Below are positions 8,552-16,657 of a stretch of DNA of 64,000 nt, one piece after another; within the stretch, counting starts at the first letter, position 1; each line of letters begins with the position of its first letter. A program made the position numbers and the translations under genes. The notes beneath the pieces are model-generated. The model was given only the letters and a program-made list of their open reading frames with translations, made no database searches and was not told the DNA's origin. Source of the stretch: CAVVFX01 sp963747535 (GTDB lineage: Bacteria; Acidobacteriota; Terriglobia; Bryobacterales; Bryobacteraceae); contig CAVVFX010000006.1 of the NCBI GenBank assembly GCA_963747535.1, positions 124,001 through 188,000 on the forward strand. The letters are read 5' to 3'.

Positions 8552-8926
8552 TCAGCAGCACTTCACATTCGCGGACTTTCGCGCGCCCTGCGGGATTTTG
8601 GGCGCATCGAACCACTCGACGTCTTCCACCGCGCCGCAATGGTCACATAGAAAGTGATGATGACGGCGCAAATTGGAGTCAAATAAAGTGGCCTTTCCGG
8701 CGATGGAAATCTCGCGTACCAGACCGGCCCGGGACAGCGCGTTACGACTGTTGTAAACGGTCGCGCGGGATGCTCGGGGATCGGACCGATTGACCGCCTG
8801 AAAGATTTCCTCGGCGGTCGAGTGAACCATCCGGCGCAAAAGGTACTCCATGATGCAAAAGCGGTGGGAGGTCATGCGCAGCCCGCCCGCTGCCAAGGCG
8901 AGCTGGATCTCCTCGTCTTTATACAT
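8552..8926 (-). CDS. perR: Fur-family transcriptional regulator, PerR-like
   Basis: Metal-dependent repressor, 124 aa. Winged-helix portion: MTSHRFCIMEYLL, then HSTAEEIFQAVN and RASRATVYNSRNALSRAGLV (recognition helix). The metal site is H-H-H-F-L-C-D-H-C-G with a following VED, matching the regulatory and structural sites of Fur/PerR. The C-terminus is short (ends VKCC) and lacks the usual second CxxC spaced pair, so the structural zinc site may be atypical. The PerR call rests on its position at the head of phhB-ahpC-ahpD and on the 15-bp palindrome 10 bases before its ATG, which implies autoregulation of the whole operon by peroxide. It could also be a zinc or iron Fur paralogue. Confidence 0.88.
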   Translation of the reverse strand: MYKDEEIQLALAAGGLRMTSHRFCIMEYLLRRMVHSTAEEIFQAVNRSDPRASRATVYNSRNALSRAGLVREISIAGKATLFDSNLRRHHHFLCDHCGAVEDVEWFDAPKIPQGARKSANVKCC

Positions 8927-8935
8927 GATCTTAAA

Positions 8936-8950
8936 TTAGATTATGTCTAA
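8936..8950 (-). promoter_or_regulatory. PerR-box-like operator
   Basis: TTAGATTATGTCTAA is a 15-bp element with a perfect inverted repeat ATTAGA/TCTAAT around TTATG. It follows the 7-1-7 plan of Fur/PerR boxes (consensus TTATAATnATTATAA). It lies just upstream of the Fur-family start codon, where binding would block transcription. Confidence 0.65.
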
Positions 8951-9013
8951 TATAGATTTGGGAAGTCAAGCCCGCAACATGGCGGCAAAAGGCACAGACT
9001 GAAGTCTCGAGAG

Positions 9014-10288
9014 TTACGCGCGTCCCATGGATGCACGCAGCGGGAAACCGGCGTCGGACAGCGTCTCCAGCATGCGTTCATGTACGCCCTGATCCAGCAG
9101 ATAATATTTCTTCCCGTCTTCCTCCCGCACAATGGCCAGACCTTTCGCCACCAGGATCAGGCCGAGTTGCTGTTCGCCTGAAGAGAGCGAATCGGTATCG
9201 ATACGAGCCATGCCGCGAACTCCGGGGACCATCTTGGAGAGGAAGTTACGCACAAATACCTGGTCGTCGAGCGCATCGAGAGACGCGCCCGCCGCCACCC
9301 AGCGCTGCTCCTGAGACCCGAAGAAATAGGGCCCCGATGCATAGGCCAGCAGGAACACAATGATATCGATGAAGGCAGCGAGGAGCAGCGAGAAGATGTG
9401 CCGGCCGGTGGGGGCGGTGAACAGTTCGCCGAAGGCATTCATGAGGTCCTCCTGGCCGCTGGCGGTGCGATCCACGAAATCCGAGTAGACCGGGACCGCC
9501 GGACGATCGAAGTGTTCCTGGTGAAGCGACGCCTCGACGCTGGCCCACGGGATGCTGTCGAAGGCTTTATGGAATTCCCGAAGCTGCTGATCGGTGGCGT
9601 CGAGAGGCTTCAATTGCGCGCGAAAATCGGCGATGCCTTTCTGCGAGGCTTGCATCTGCGCGAGCGACTCCTGGGCCAGTCTCGTGTAGCGGTCGAAGGC
9701 GGTATAGCGCACACCCTCGCCCGAGCCTTCTTTGTAGCTGTGTGCGTAGGTCGATGCCTCTTTCGCGACGGCGTCGCGCACTTTGGCGAGGTACGGATCG
9801 GCATCCTGCGCGCGAGAGATGTAGCCGTGCGTTTTCTCCGCCGCGGTCAGCTCGTCGAGGGCGAGAACATGCTTCTGCTGCTCAGCGATGGCTGCGGAGA
9901 GAATAGAATCGGTCCTGGCCGCGGCGCCGTTCAAAGCGTCGTAGAGCTTCCGCTCGATGGCCATGGGGCGCTCGCGGGCGGAGAACCAGGTGTAGAGGCT
10001 GACGTAGGAGAAGGCGATAGAGATGACAGCGGTAATCGCATATACCGCAATTAACAACGCCTTTTTGCCGCGGCTGAAACCGATGAGCCACGCCACAAAG
10101 ACCAGCGCCGATTGCACGCCCAGCGAAGCCAGCAGCGCAAACCAGCGGGAAAGATAGAGCGCCATCCCCTCCTGGGTGGTGTACCAGGAAACGATGGAAA
10201 GCAGACAACTTGCGACGAAAAGCGCCTTCACCATGGGACGGGTGACATGGACAGCGCTACCCAGTGCGCTCGAAGGCGCAAAAGCCAT
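9014..10288 (-). CDS. Multi-pass membrane protein of unknown function
   Basis: I do not recognise this 424-residue family. It has about three hydrophobic segments near the N-terminus (ALFVASCLLSIVSW, WFALLASLGVQSALVFVAWL, LLIAVYAITAVISIAFSYV). A long soluble stretch with helical, probably coiled-coil character follows (about residues 105-290, rich in Ala, Glu, Gln). One more strong membrane helix follows (IFSLLLAAFIDIIVFLLAYA, about 305-325) and then a C-terminal soluble domain that could be a small winged helix (SSGEQQLGLILVAKGLAIVREEDGKKYYLL in pieces). Start ATG 10288 has AAGGAGT 7 bases upstream. It stands alone on the minus strand. The layout, an extracytoplasmic or cytoplasmic helical sensor between membrane helices, hints at signalling but is not proof. 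Confidence 0.75.
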   Translation of the reverse strand: MAFAPSSALGSAVHVTRPMVKALFVASCLLSIVSWYTTQEGMALYLSRWFALLASLGVQSALVFVAWLIGFSRGKKALLIAVYAITAVISIAFSYVSLYTWFSARERPMAIERKLYDALNGAAARTDSILSAAIAEQQKHVLALDELTAAEKTHGYISRAQDADPYLAKVRDAVAKEASTYAHSYKEGSGEGVRYTAFDRYTRLAQESLAQMQASQKGIADFRAQLKPLDATDQQLREFHKAFDSIPWASVEASLHQEHFDRPAVPVYSDFVDRTASGQEDLMNAFGELFTAPTGRHIFSLLLAAFIDIIVFLLAYASGPYFFGSQEQRWVAAGASLDALDDQVFVRNFLSKMVPGVRGMARIDTDSLSSGEQQLGLILVAKGLAIVREEDGKKYYLLDQGVHERMLETLSDAGFPLRASMGRA

Positions 10289-10449
10289 AGGGAGTACTCC
10301 TTAACGTTATTACGCGCGGCGAGGGCGAACGTTCCGTAAAACTAGAAAAAACACTTGGCCACGAATGAACACGAATGGGATGACAGAATGCTTGGCTGCC
10401 GGCGACTTGAAGTTTTTTAGAAACCTTCCCCCTCGCCGCGCGTACTGCG

Positions 10450-10722
10450 TCAGTTTGGATTTGAGACCGCGTCCGGCGATAACAGCAATACCGAAACGTA
10501 ATGTCTCGTGAGCGCGCGATGCTCTTGCAGTCTGCGCCACGCCGACCAGAGTATGGAAGTTTCCCGGATCCTGGCACACTCTTCTTCGTTGAGCTGCCCA
10601 AGCCACCCGGTCACGGGGAGTGCCGTCGTTGCGCCCCGCTCCCTTACTGCTTGCGACGCCTCGAGGAGTTCCCGGAAGATCGACTGGCACTCAGTACACG
10701 AATGGAGGCTCATAGGCTGCAT
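10450..10722 (-). CDS. Small hypothetical protein with CxxC motif
   Basis: Short protein of 90 aa, not recognised. It begins MQPMSLHSCTECQSIFRELLEASQ: a CxxC pair followed by a helix, then acidic GQLNEEECARIRETS and a basic helix SAWRRLQEHRALTRHY. The composition (few low-complexity runs, amphipathic helices) suggests a real gene and possibly a small metal-binding or anti-sigma-like protein. ATG at 10722 or 10713 are both possible; neither has a strong ribosome site. It starts 12 bases after the stop of the upstream secreted protein gene on the same strand, so the two are probably co-transcribed. Confidence 0.55.
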   Translation of the reverse strand: MQPMSLHSCTECQSIFRELLEASQAVRERGATTALPVTGWLGQLNEEECARIRETSILWSAWRRLQEHRALTRHYVSVLLLSPDAVSNPN

Positions 10723-10734
10723 TATAGTGTGGGC

Positions 10735-11589
10735 CTAGGGGTTGCGGTAGATCCAGTCGCGGACCCGCAAATACCATTCGGCGCCGCTCCAGTTGAACGC
10801 CGGAGTGCGCATCCACGATTGAAGAATTCCATCTTCCGCCAGGGACCAGAGCGGCTGAGGAACTCGGGCGTGGAGGCGCGCGATCGCCATATCCTGTTCG
10901 GCATCCCGGCGGATCACCTCGCGGATATTGGTATTTCCTCCATTCCACGTCTGCGCTCCGCCGAGCAGATAGTTGGCGAGGCAGTCCAGCGCAGGGAGAT
11001 CGCTCGGTTCGTCGATAGCGGGCAGATGCGGATCGAAAGTCCCTGGAGTTTCCGAGTGCCGGGGTACTTGCGCGTCGACGATGCGCACCTCCATCGGCGC
11101 GACATACCAGACGCCGATTTTCAAGAGCACTTCGACACGGACCCGCTGCACCGGCGCATCCGGAGGCACCCAGATGTCGAGCAGGTAACAGCGCGTGGTC
11201 TGTCCCGGTATCCCGGCTGCGGCATCGGGCATGGAGCCAAAGGCCGGGCGCCGCACCGACGTCAGCTCATCCGGAAACCACTGGTCGCCGACGCGTGTAA
11301 ATTCCTCCTTGTAAAGATTGGTCTCGATGATTTTGCCCGGATTGGCTCCGGCGTAGAGGAAATAAGACGTGTTCGCCGGGACGGTGACCGCAACATGGAA
11401 AGTCGCGTGAGCATTCCGGGCCAACTCCGGCGAGAGGATCTCGCGCGGGTGATCGGAGCGGTCAATCGGAACAATTCGGCCAAACGGGTCGATGCGCTGG
11501 AACTCGGAGTAGATCCGGACGGATTGCGCTGCCAATGGCAAGACCTGTACCAACAGGAAGATGTGAATCCAGCGCATGGGTATCAACAT
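10735..11589 (-). CDS. Secreted protein of unknown function
   Basis: No family recognised. From ATG 11589 (or 11577, four codons later) it encodes 284 aa with a signal peptide (MRWIHIFLLVQVLPLAAQ). The N-terminal half looks like a beta-sandwich (RIYSEFQRIDPFGRIVP, HATFHVAVTVPANTSYFLYAG, YLLDIWVPPDAPVQRVRVEVL). The C-terminal half is helical with a marked WNGGNTNIREVIRRDAEQD segment and tryptophan-rich end. A longer open frame reaches 11703 but adds no domain. It precedes the 90-aa CxxC protein. Confidence 0.7.
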   Translation of the reverse strand: MLIPMRWIHIFLLVQVLPLAAQSVRIYSEFQRIDPFGRIVPIDRSDHPREILSPELARNAHATFHVAVTVPANTSYFLYAGANPGKIIETNLYKEEFTRVGDQWFPDELTSVRRPAFGSMPDAAAGIPGQTTRCYLLDIWVPPDAPVQRVRVEVLLKIGVWYVAPMEVRIVDAQVPRHSETPGTFDPHLPAIDEPSDLPALDCLANYLLGGAQTWNGGNTNIREVIRRDAEQDMAIARLHARVPQPLWSLAEDGILQSWMRTPAFNWSGAEWYLRVRDWIYRNP

Positions 11590-11807
11590 AATGGCTGAAG
11601 TGAATTGACGAGATTTCGCAAAGGCTCTACCCGCCGGCCTGACGGCGGTTGCCAATTGGCCCGCGTTGGCCGCGGGGGCAGACGCCGGAAAGCATCCAAA
11701 CATACTTTACACGATGGCGGACGATCATTCGGCGAGTGCCATCAGCGCATGTGGCGATCACCTGCGGAGTTGGATTTCTTCTCAGCCTGTCATTTCTTCC
11801 CAGGCTC

Positions 11808-13391
11808 TCAGGGAAGCGTACCGCAGGACACCATGAAGCCTGACTCCAGGTTTTGCACGCACCGGTTGAACTGCCGACCGGCCAGTGTGTTCGTATTGAT
11901 CAGAAGATAATATGCGCCCAGGTCTCTCCAGGGCTGCAGCGTAAGGTTATTGCCGGCCAAGGTAGGGAAGAAGTGGAACATGGGCGCATAGGTTGTGAGC
12001 GGCTCCGCGTACATATTCACGACAAAGGTGGTGCCCGGTTTATAGGATGCCTGTAATCTGCGGATCACAGCCTCGACACGCGAGGGTTCTTCGCTCCACG
12101 TGGACCGGTCAGTCCGGTAGGCAAGATAGCCGTGACCGACGGCCAGTATTGCCAACAGACAAATCGACGCTGCCGCTACGAACCGGTCGCGTGACTTGAG
12201 TGTAGCGAACAGACCGGGAACGTCAATCATAGTCAAAAACACGATCGCCAGGATAAAGTGTGACGCGTAGGTTGTGTTCGAGAAACCATTGCTGAGCCCC
12301 TCGGCAAAGAGCAGCGCAGCGTAAATTACGCTGGTCATAACCAGTACGCTACGGCGGTTTCGAATGGCACCATACACGCCGGTCGCCAACAAAAGCCCAT
12401 ACACGACTCCGATCCACAGGTGCCCCGTGCCGAGGCGGGTTAGTGTCGAGATCAGATCGCGGCTCTCACGCTGGCGCAGAAAACCCTGGAAAATCAACGT
12501 TCCATAACTCAGCGCATAACCACCCCGGAGGAAGCCGCCGGGCCACATCACGAACAGGCAAACTATTAAACCAACCACTGCCCAGAGGAGGCTTTTCAGA
12601 TCGTCCGAACGATGCCGGGATCGCCAGAGAATGACGCCCAGCATGCACGAAAAAGTGGCTATCAGCAAGGTTGAGAACTCGAGCGTGACCAATGCAACGG
12701 AGGTCGCAACCACGCAACCTGCCAGCCACGCCGTCCGGCGCGTAGCCTCGTACCTGGCGAAGGCGGCGATGGCGAGCATCGCCGCGAGCGAATAGAGCGG
12801 ATGCGGTGTCATGCCGGTACCCGCGTCCAGTAAGGCCGGAGAGAGGCTCAGCACCAGGGCTCCGAGACCCGCCAGGGTAAGAGACAAGCCCATCAGGACT
12901 GCGATTCCGAATATCAGCGCTATTGTGGCGGCGCTAATCACGGCCGTGAGAGTTTTCGACGCCGATGGAGGAGCGCCGGATACATTGGCTATGGCGTACA
13001 GATAAAACGACCCGGGTGTATGAAAATGCCGCAAGGCCGCGCCATCGCCCCGGTCGAGCAGGACGCTCCAGGGATGTTGCCGGAGTTCACCTCCCGCCCT
13101 CCACCCACGGATAAAATCCGCCACCGGTATGGTATCCGATCCGGTATATTGCGCCCAGAAGCCATTCCTCGCCGCCCGGACGTAATCCGCACTGTCCATA
13201 AGGAAAATGTGATCGTCGCAACGCGGCAACCTCCATGCGAACGCGAAGGCGAAAACTGCCAGCGAAAGGACCAGCAATCGTCCTCTCCTGCTGCTCCAAT
13301 CGTGGCGCTCCGGCTTGCGGCCGGAGGCCAAACCTTCGGGAGGTGGGTCTTCAGAAGCCAACCCTGACCGGCTATGAAGAGATTCTTCCAT
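11808..13391 (-). CDS. GT39/ArnT-like polytopic membrane protein
   Basis: A 527-residue integral membrane protein with about ten or more hydrophobic helices and a short periplasmic-type C-terminal domain. The first membrane helix (LLVLSLAVFAFAFAW) is followed by LPRCDDHIFLMDSADYVRAA, an acidic loop in the position of the catalytic Asp of GT-C glycosyltransferases (PMT/ArnT fold). These use polyprenyl-phosphate sugars to modify lipids or proteins on the outer face of the inner membrane. It lacks an obvious second family signature, so the acceptor and sugar are unknown. Start ATG 13391 is the first in frame. Confidence 0.72.
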   Translation of the reverse strand: MEESLHSRSGLASEDPPPEGLASGRKPERHDWSSRRGRLLVLSLAVFAFAFAWRLPRCDDHIFLMDSADYVRAARNGFWAQYTGSDTIPVADFIRGWRAGGELRQHPWSVLLDRGDGAALRHFHTPGSFYLYAIANVSGAPPSASKTLTAVISAATIALIFGIAVLMGLSLTLAGLGALVLSLSPALLDAGTGMTPHPLYSLAAMLAIAAFARYEATRRTAWLAGCVVATSVALVTLEFSTLLIATFSCMLGVILWRSRHRSDDLKSLLWAVVGLIVCLFVMWPGGFLRGGYALSYGTLIFQGFLRQRESRDLISTLTRLGTGHLWIGVVYGLLLATGVYGAIRNRRSVLVMTSVIYAALLFAEGLSNGFSNTTYASHFILAIVFLTMIDVPGLFATLKSRDRFVAAASICLLAILAVGHGYLAYRTDRSTWSEEPSRVEAVIRRLQASYKPGTTFVVNMYAEPLTTYAPMFHFFPTLAGNNLTLQPWRDLGAYYLLINTNTLAGRQFNRCVQNLESGFMVSCGTLP

Positions 13392-13679
13392 ATCTCAGTG
13401 GCTTAAAACGAGACCTTCACGGCGACAAAAGTTCAACTTACGGACAGGTTACGGGGCGGGATTACGTCTGTCAAGCAAGATCAGTTCGTAATCTCACGCA
13501 TCATCTAACGCACCGGGGCGACGCATTCGCGAGTAGTGAAGGTAGTCAGCGGGCGACTGTCATTCTGAGCGCAGTGGGCTGGAAGATCGCGACGGATGAA
13601 TACGGATTTGAATCCGGATGAACACAAAAAAAACACAGCAAGAACTCCGTCTTTAAATCTGTGTTTCCGGTGGTCTCCC
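13392..13679. other. Spacer with degenerate dispersed repeat
   Basis: A 288-base gap. It includes GATGAATACGGATTTGAATC followed by CGGATGAACACA (about 13597-13625), a type of sequence that also appears in degenerate form at about 10360-10382 and 45940-45970 (CACGAATGAACACGAATGG, GATGAACGCAGGTGAACGC). No gene seen. Confidence 0.4.
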
Positions 13680-14195
13680 TCACGCGAGCTTGGCCATTCG
13701 CCGGTTGACCCGGCGTGAGACCCGCAGGCCAATCAGTTCGGCAACGCGATCCAGCATCTTGGAGACATCCTCGTTCTCCACCGCAATACGGTGTTCCTGG
13801 CTGGCCGATTCCGCCTTCGGTTCCGACCCCAGCGAGGAAGTTACCAGCGCGGTAGCGGGTTTGTAGCACTTTTGTCTCGCATATGCCAGAATTCTTTGGC
13901 CGGCCTGTCCGGATTCAGCCCGCAGGTCGGCCAGCACCAACTGGTACTCGTGGTTGTCGATTTGGTCAATCGCCTCCGAGGTGGAAGCCGCGGAGTCGAC
14001 CGCATAACCCCCCGCAGTGAGCAGGCTGCTCAATGTCAATCGAGATGCTAAGTCGCTATCTGCCAATAGGATATGGGCTATAATCGGGCGCTTCCCCGGC
14101 TTGTGGCGGTGGATTGAGCGCTCTAGGACGGCAACTTCCGCGTTAGCGGATTTGCCGTGATGCTCCCCGGGAGTCTTGCTTTTGGAGCCAATCAA
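13680..14195 (-). CDS. Stand-alone response-regulator receiver protein
   Basis: A CheY-like receiver with N- and C-terminal extensions, 171 aa. The fold is read from HILLADSDLASRL (acidic pair D46, D48), LVLADLRAES (phosphoacceptor D90) and ALVTSSL (T119). The conserved Lys of strand 5 is not evident (IAVENEDVSKM), so phosphotransfer chemistry may be changed. There is no DNA-binding output domain and no histidine kinase nearby. Start is a TTG at 14195 with GGTGAGG upstream; the first 35 residues are basic and probably disordered. Role unknown. Confidence 0.75.
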   Translation of the reverse strand: MIGSKSKTPGEHHGKSANAEVAVLERSIHRHKPGKRPIIAHILLADSDLASRLTLSSLLTAGGYAVDSAASTSEAIDQIDNHEYQLVLADLRAESGQAGQRILAYARQKCYKPATALVTSSLGSEPKAESASQEHRIAVENEDVSKMLDRVAELIGLRVSRRVNRRMAKLA

Positions 14196-14258
14196 AATAA
14201 AAATGCCCTCACCACCAATTTTACGTGGGGGCAGAAAAAAGTACAGAGTTTTTTTTAA

Positions 14259-15584
14259 CTATGCATCGGGAGACAGAGGTCCGAAAACCCGATTGAAGAT
14301 GGCATCGACGTGCCGGAGCTGATGTTCCAGCGAAAAGGTTTGGGCCAGTTTCGCGGGCGAAAGACAGGCTTGCACCTCGGGATCCGCCTCGATAGCAGCC
14401 CGGAAATCGCCATCGTTTTCCCAAGCCTCCATCGCATGGCGCTGAACCAGCGCGTAAGCCGCTTCCCGCAGCATCCCGGCGGCCGAAAGATCCAGCAGCA
14501 ACTGCCCGGAGAATATCAGCCCGCGGGTCATTTCGAGGTTTCGTTTCATCCGGTTGGGATAAACCAGGAGTTGCTCCACGAGGGTTGCGGTCTTGTCCAG
14601 CAGATAGTCGGCCAGGATAGTCGAATCGGGCAGAATCACACGTTCCACGGAGGAGTGCGAAATATCGCGCTCATGCCATAACGCGACATCTTCAAACGCC
14701 GCCTGCGCATTGGCTCGCACTACCCGGGCCAGGCCGCAGATCTGCTCGCATTGCACCGGATTTCTTTTGTGGGGCATCGCCGAGCTGCCCTTTTGGCCCC
14801 TGGAAAAATACTCTTCCGCCTCGCGAACCTCGGTCCGCTGCAAATGCCGGACCTCCAGCGCAATCTTTTCGAGGCTGGCGGTTAGCGTGGCCAGCGTAGC
14901 CACATAATGCGCGTGGCGGTCCCGCTGGATCACCTGCGAGGCTACGGGAGCCGGGGTCAGTCCCAACCGCACACAGATCTGTTCCTCTATCTCGGGTCCT
15001 ACGTGCGCAAACGTGCCCACAGCGCCTGAAATCTTGCCGATCCGGAGATCCTCGGCCGCCATTTTCAGCCGCACCAGGTTGCGCCCGGCCTCCTCGTACC
15101 AGATGGCCAGCTTGAGCCCGAATGTGATCGGCTCGGCGTGCACGCCGTGGGTCCGTCCGACCTGCACGGTATGCTGAAACTCGTGGGCGCGCCGCCGGAG
15201 CACCTCGCGCAACCGCTCCACCCCTTCGATCAGGAGGGTCGAAGCCTGGTCGAGGATCAGGGCCTGGGCGGTATCCACCACGTCGTTGGACGTCAGGCCG
15301 TAATGGAACCAGCGTGAGGCATCGGCATGCCCGGCCCGTGCCATGCTCTCGGCGACCGCCGTAGTGAAAGCGATCACGTCGTGCTTGACGGTCTTCTCGA
15401 TCTCCAGGCTGCGGGCGGCATCGATCGAAGCATGTTCGCGTAGCAGCCTCGCCGCTTCCGCGGGGATGACTCCCAGTTCGGCCAGCGATTCGGAGGCCGC
15501 CAGTTCCATTTCCAGCCACTGTTCGAAGCGATTCTGGTCGCTCCAGATGCGTCCCATGGCGGGACGGGTATATCGGGATATCAA
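14259..15584 (-). CDS. purB: Adenylosuccinate lyase
   Basis: Catalyses two fumarate-releasing steps of purine synthesis (SAICAR to AICAR, adenylosuccinate to AMP). 441 aa, normal for the class-II fumarase superfamily. The signature loop GSSAMPHKRNP is at residues 266-276, the acid His is in GRTHGVHAEP (H146) and the N-terminus I-x-R-Y-T-R-P-x-M-x-x-IWS is typical. Because homologues start at that position, the TTG at 15584 is the true start; it overlaps the stop of the MBL-fold gene (TTGA), which indicates translational coupling. Confidence 0.96.
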   Translation of the reverse strand: MISRYTRPAMGRIWSDQNRFEQWLEMELAASESLAELGVIPAEAARLLREHASIDAARSLEIEKTVKHDVIAFTTAVAESMARAGHADASRWFHYGLTSNDVVDTAQALILDQASTLLIEGVERLREVLRRRAHEFQHTVQVGRTHGVHAEPITFGLKLAIWYEEAGRNLVRLKMAAEDLRIGKISGAVGTFAHVGPEIEEQICVRLGLTPAPVASQVIQRDRHAHYVATLATLTASLEKIALEVRHLQRTEVREAEEYFSRGQKGSSAMPHKRNPVQCEQICGLARVVRANAQAAFEDVALWHERDISHSSVERVILPDSTILADYLLDKTATLVEQLLVYPNRMKRNLEMTRGLIFSGQLLLDLSAAGMLREAAYALVQRHAMEAWENDGDFRAAIEADPEVQACLSPAKLAQTFSLEHQLRHVDAIFNRVFGPLSPDA

Positions 15585-16372
15585 AAGCGGAAAACCTCTG
15601 TAGGATTCTTCTGTTCGGCGACCACCAATCGGGTCGCCAGGCCGCGCTGTTCAAGCGCCTGACCGGCCGACATCCGTACGATCTCGGGATGGTTGTTCTG
15701 TTCGCTCAGATGGCCGAGAATCAGCGTCTGGGTCGCGCCATCGAACTCACTTTCAATATAGTCGCACACGTGCGTATTCGAAAGATGCCCGTTGCGCCCC
15801 ATCACGCGCTGCTTGACCGACCAGGGGTAGGGTCCCACTTTAAGCATCTCCAGATCGTGATTGGATTCGAGGAGCATGGCCTGGCAACCCTGCAGCCGGT
15901 ATTTGATCGACTCAGGCATATAACCGAGGTCCGTTGCAATCGCCACCTTGACGCCTTCAGCAATAAAGCGGAAGCCGACCGGATCGGCGGCATCGTGGGG
16001 GATAGTAAAGCTCTCCACCTGGATGTCTCCGATAGTCCAATCCGAGCCGGCCTGAAATGTCTCTACCGGCGGCTGGGAATTTTCCCAGTCGATCAGGGGA
16101 CGAGTCAGCCGCGAGACATAGATCGGGGTTTTGAGTTTCAGCTTGCGCGCTATGCGCAGCAGACCGCTGACGTGGTCGGCGTGTTCGTGGGTGACCAGGA
16201 TCGCGTCGAAACCAGCGCCTGTCTCACCGGTGGGCGTTTCACCGATGTAGGCAAGGCGCCGTTCGAGTTCTCTAAAACTCAGCCCGGCATCGACCAGGAT
16301 TCGTGTCCGGTTCGTGGCTACGAAGGTTGCGTTCCCCGAGCTGCCGCTGGCCAGTATGCAGAACTTTACGAT
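15581..16372 (-). CDS. MBL-fold metal-dependent hydrolase, YycJ/WalJ type
   Basis: Metallo-beta-lactamase-fold hydrolase, about 263 aa. The sequence runs VKFCILASGSSGN, then RILVDAG, THEHADH (H62, H64, D66, H67 by my numbering), and later AIATDLGYM, LLESNHD and GHLSEQNN, a pattern of the YycJ family (possible 5'-3' exonuclease-like or stress role). No ATG, GTG or TTG exists in frame between the upstream stop and the metal-binding motif; the first canonical one (GTG 16018) would delete the active site. A strong GGGAGGAG lies 5 bases before an ATC codon at 16372, so I place the start there. The stop overlaps the purB start. Confidence 0.88.
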   Translation of the reverse strand: MVKFCILASGSSGNATFVATNRTRILVDAGLSFRELERRLAYIGETPTGETGAGFDAILVTHEHADHVSGLLRIARKLKLKTPIYVSRLTRPLIDWENSQPPVETFQAGSDWTIGDIQVESFTIPHDAADPVGFRFIAEGVKVAIATDLGYMPESIKYRLQGCQAMLLESNHDLEMLKVGPYPWSVKQRVMGRNGHLSNTHVCDYIESEFDGATQTLILGHLSEQNNHPEIVRMSAGQALEQRGLATRLVVAEQKNPTEVFRF

Positions 16373-16385
16373 AGCTTCTCCTCCC
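16370..16385 (-). promoter_or_regulatory. Strong Shine-Dalgarno in front of an ATC start
   Basis: On the minus strand GGGAGGAG (16385-16378) is followed after 5 bases by ATC (16372-16370) and then GTA AAG. Homologues of the encoded protein begin within one residue of this point. It decides the start of the MBL-fold gene: AUC (or less likely GUA) as initiation codon. Confidence 0.6.
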
Positions 16386-16519
16386 GATGTTTCTTTGTAA
16401 CACCAATCCGCTCCAAATGCATCCCCCTACTGAAACATTTTTTTACCCTAACGTTTTTACCCGGTTTATGCAGTTTTCGGAAGCTTCAGGCAGCGCACCA
16501 ACGGTCGACACCGGCGCGG

Positions 16520-16655
16520 CGACTCACTGACGACTGAAGACTGACGACTGAAGACTCTTTTCCGCCGCGCGGTATCATACAGTCTTCAGTTATCAGTGAT
16601 CAGGCCCTCCTCGACTGGGCTGAAAGCTGAGAACTGACCACTGACGATTCTTCCC
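16520..16655. repeat. CTGACGACTGAAGACT-type repeat cluster
   Basis: Two tandem CTGACGACTGAAGACT units, then the inverted AGTCTTCAGTTATCAG and GAGAACTGACCACTGACGAT. Related degenerate copies lie at about 3887-3916, 4012-4024, 2125-2145 and 27168-27310. It fills the promoter region between the MBL-fold gene and the membrane protein at 16658. Confidence 0.6.
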
Positions 16656-16657
16656 GC

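Noticed and set aside
10501..11598. Plus-strand open frame (365 codons)
   Set aside because: Antisense to the secreted protein with a signal peptide at 10735-11589 and to the small CxxC protein.
16520..16655. CRISPR array suspected from tandem similar units
   Set aside because: Units are unequal, degenerate and in both orientations, with no regular spacers and no cas genes.
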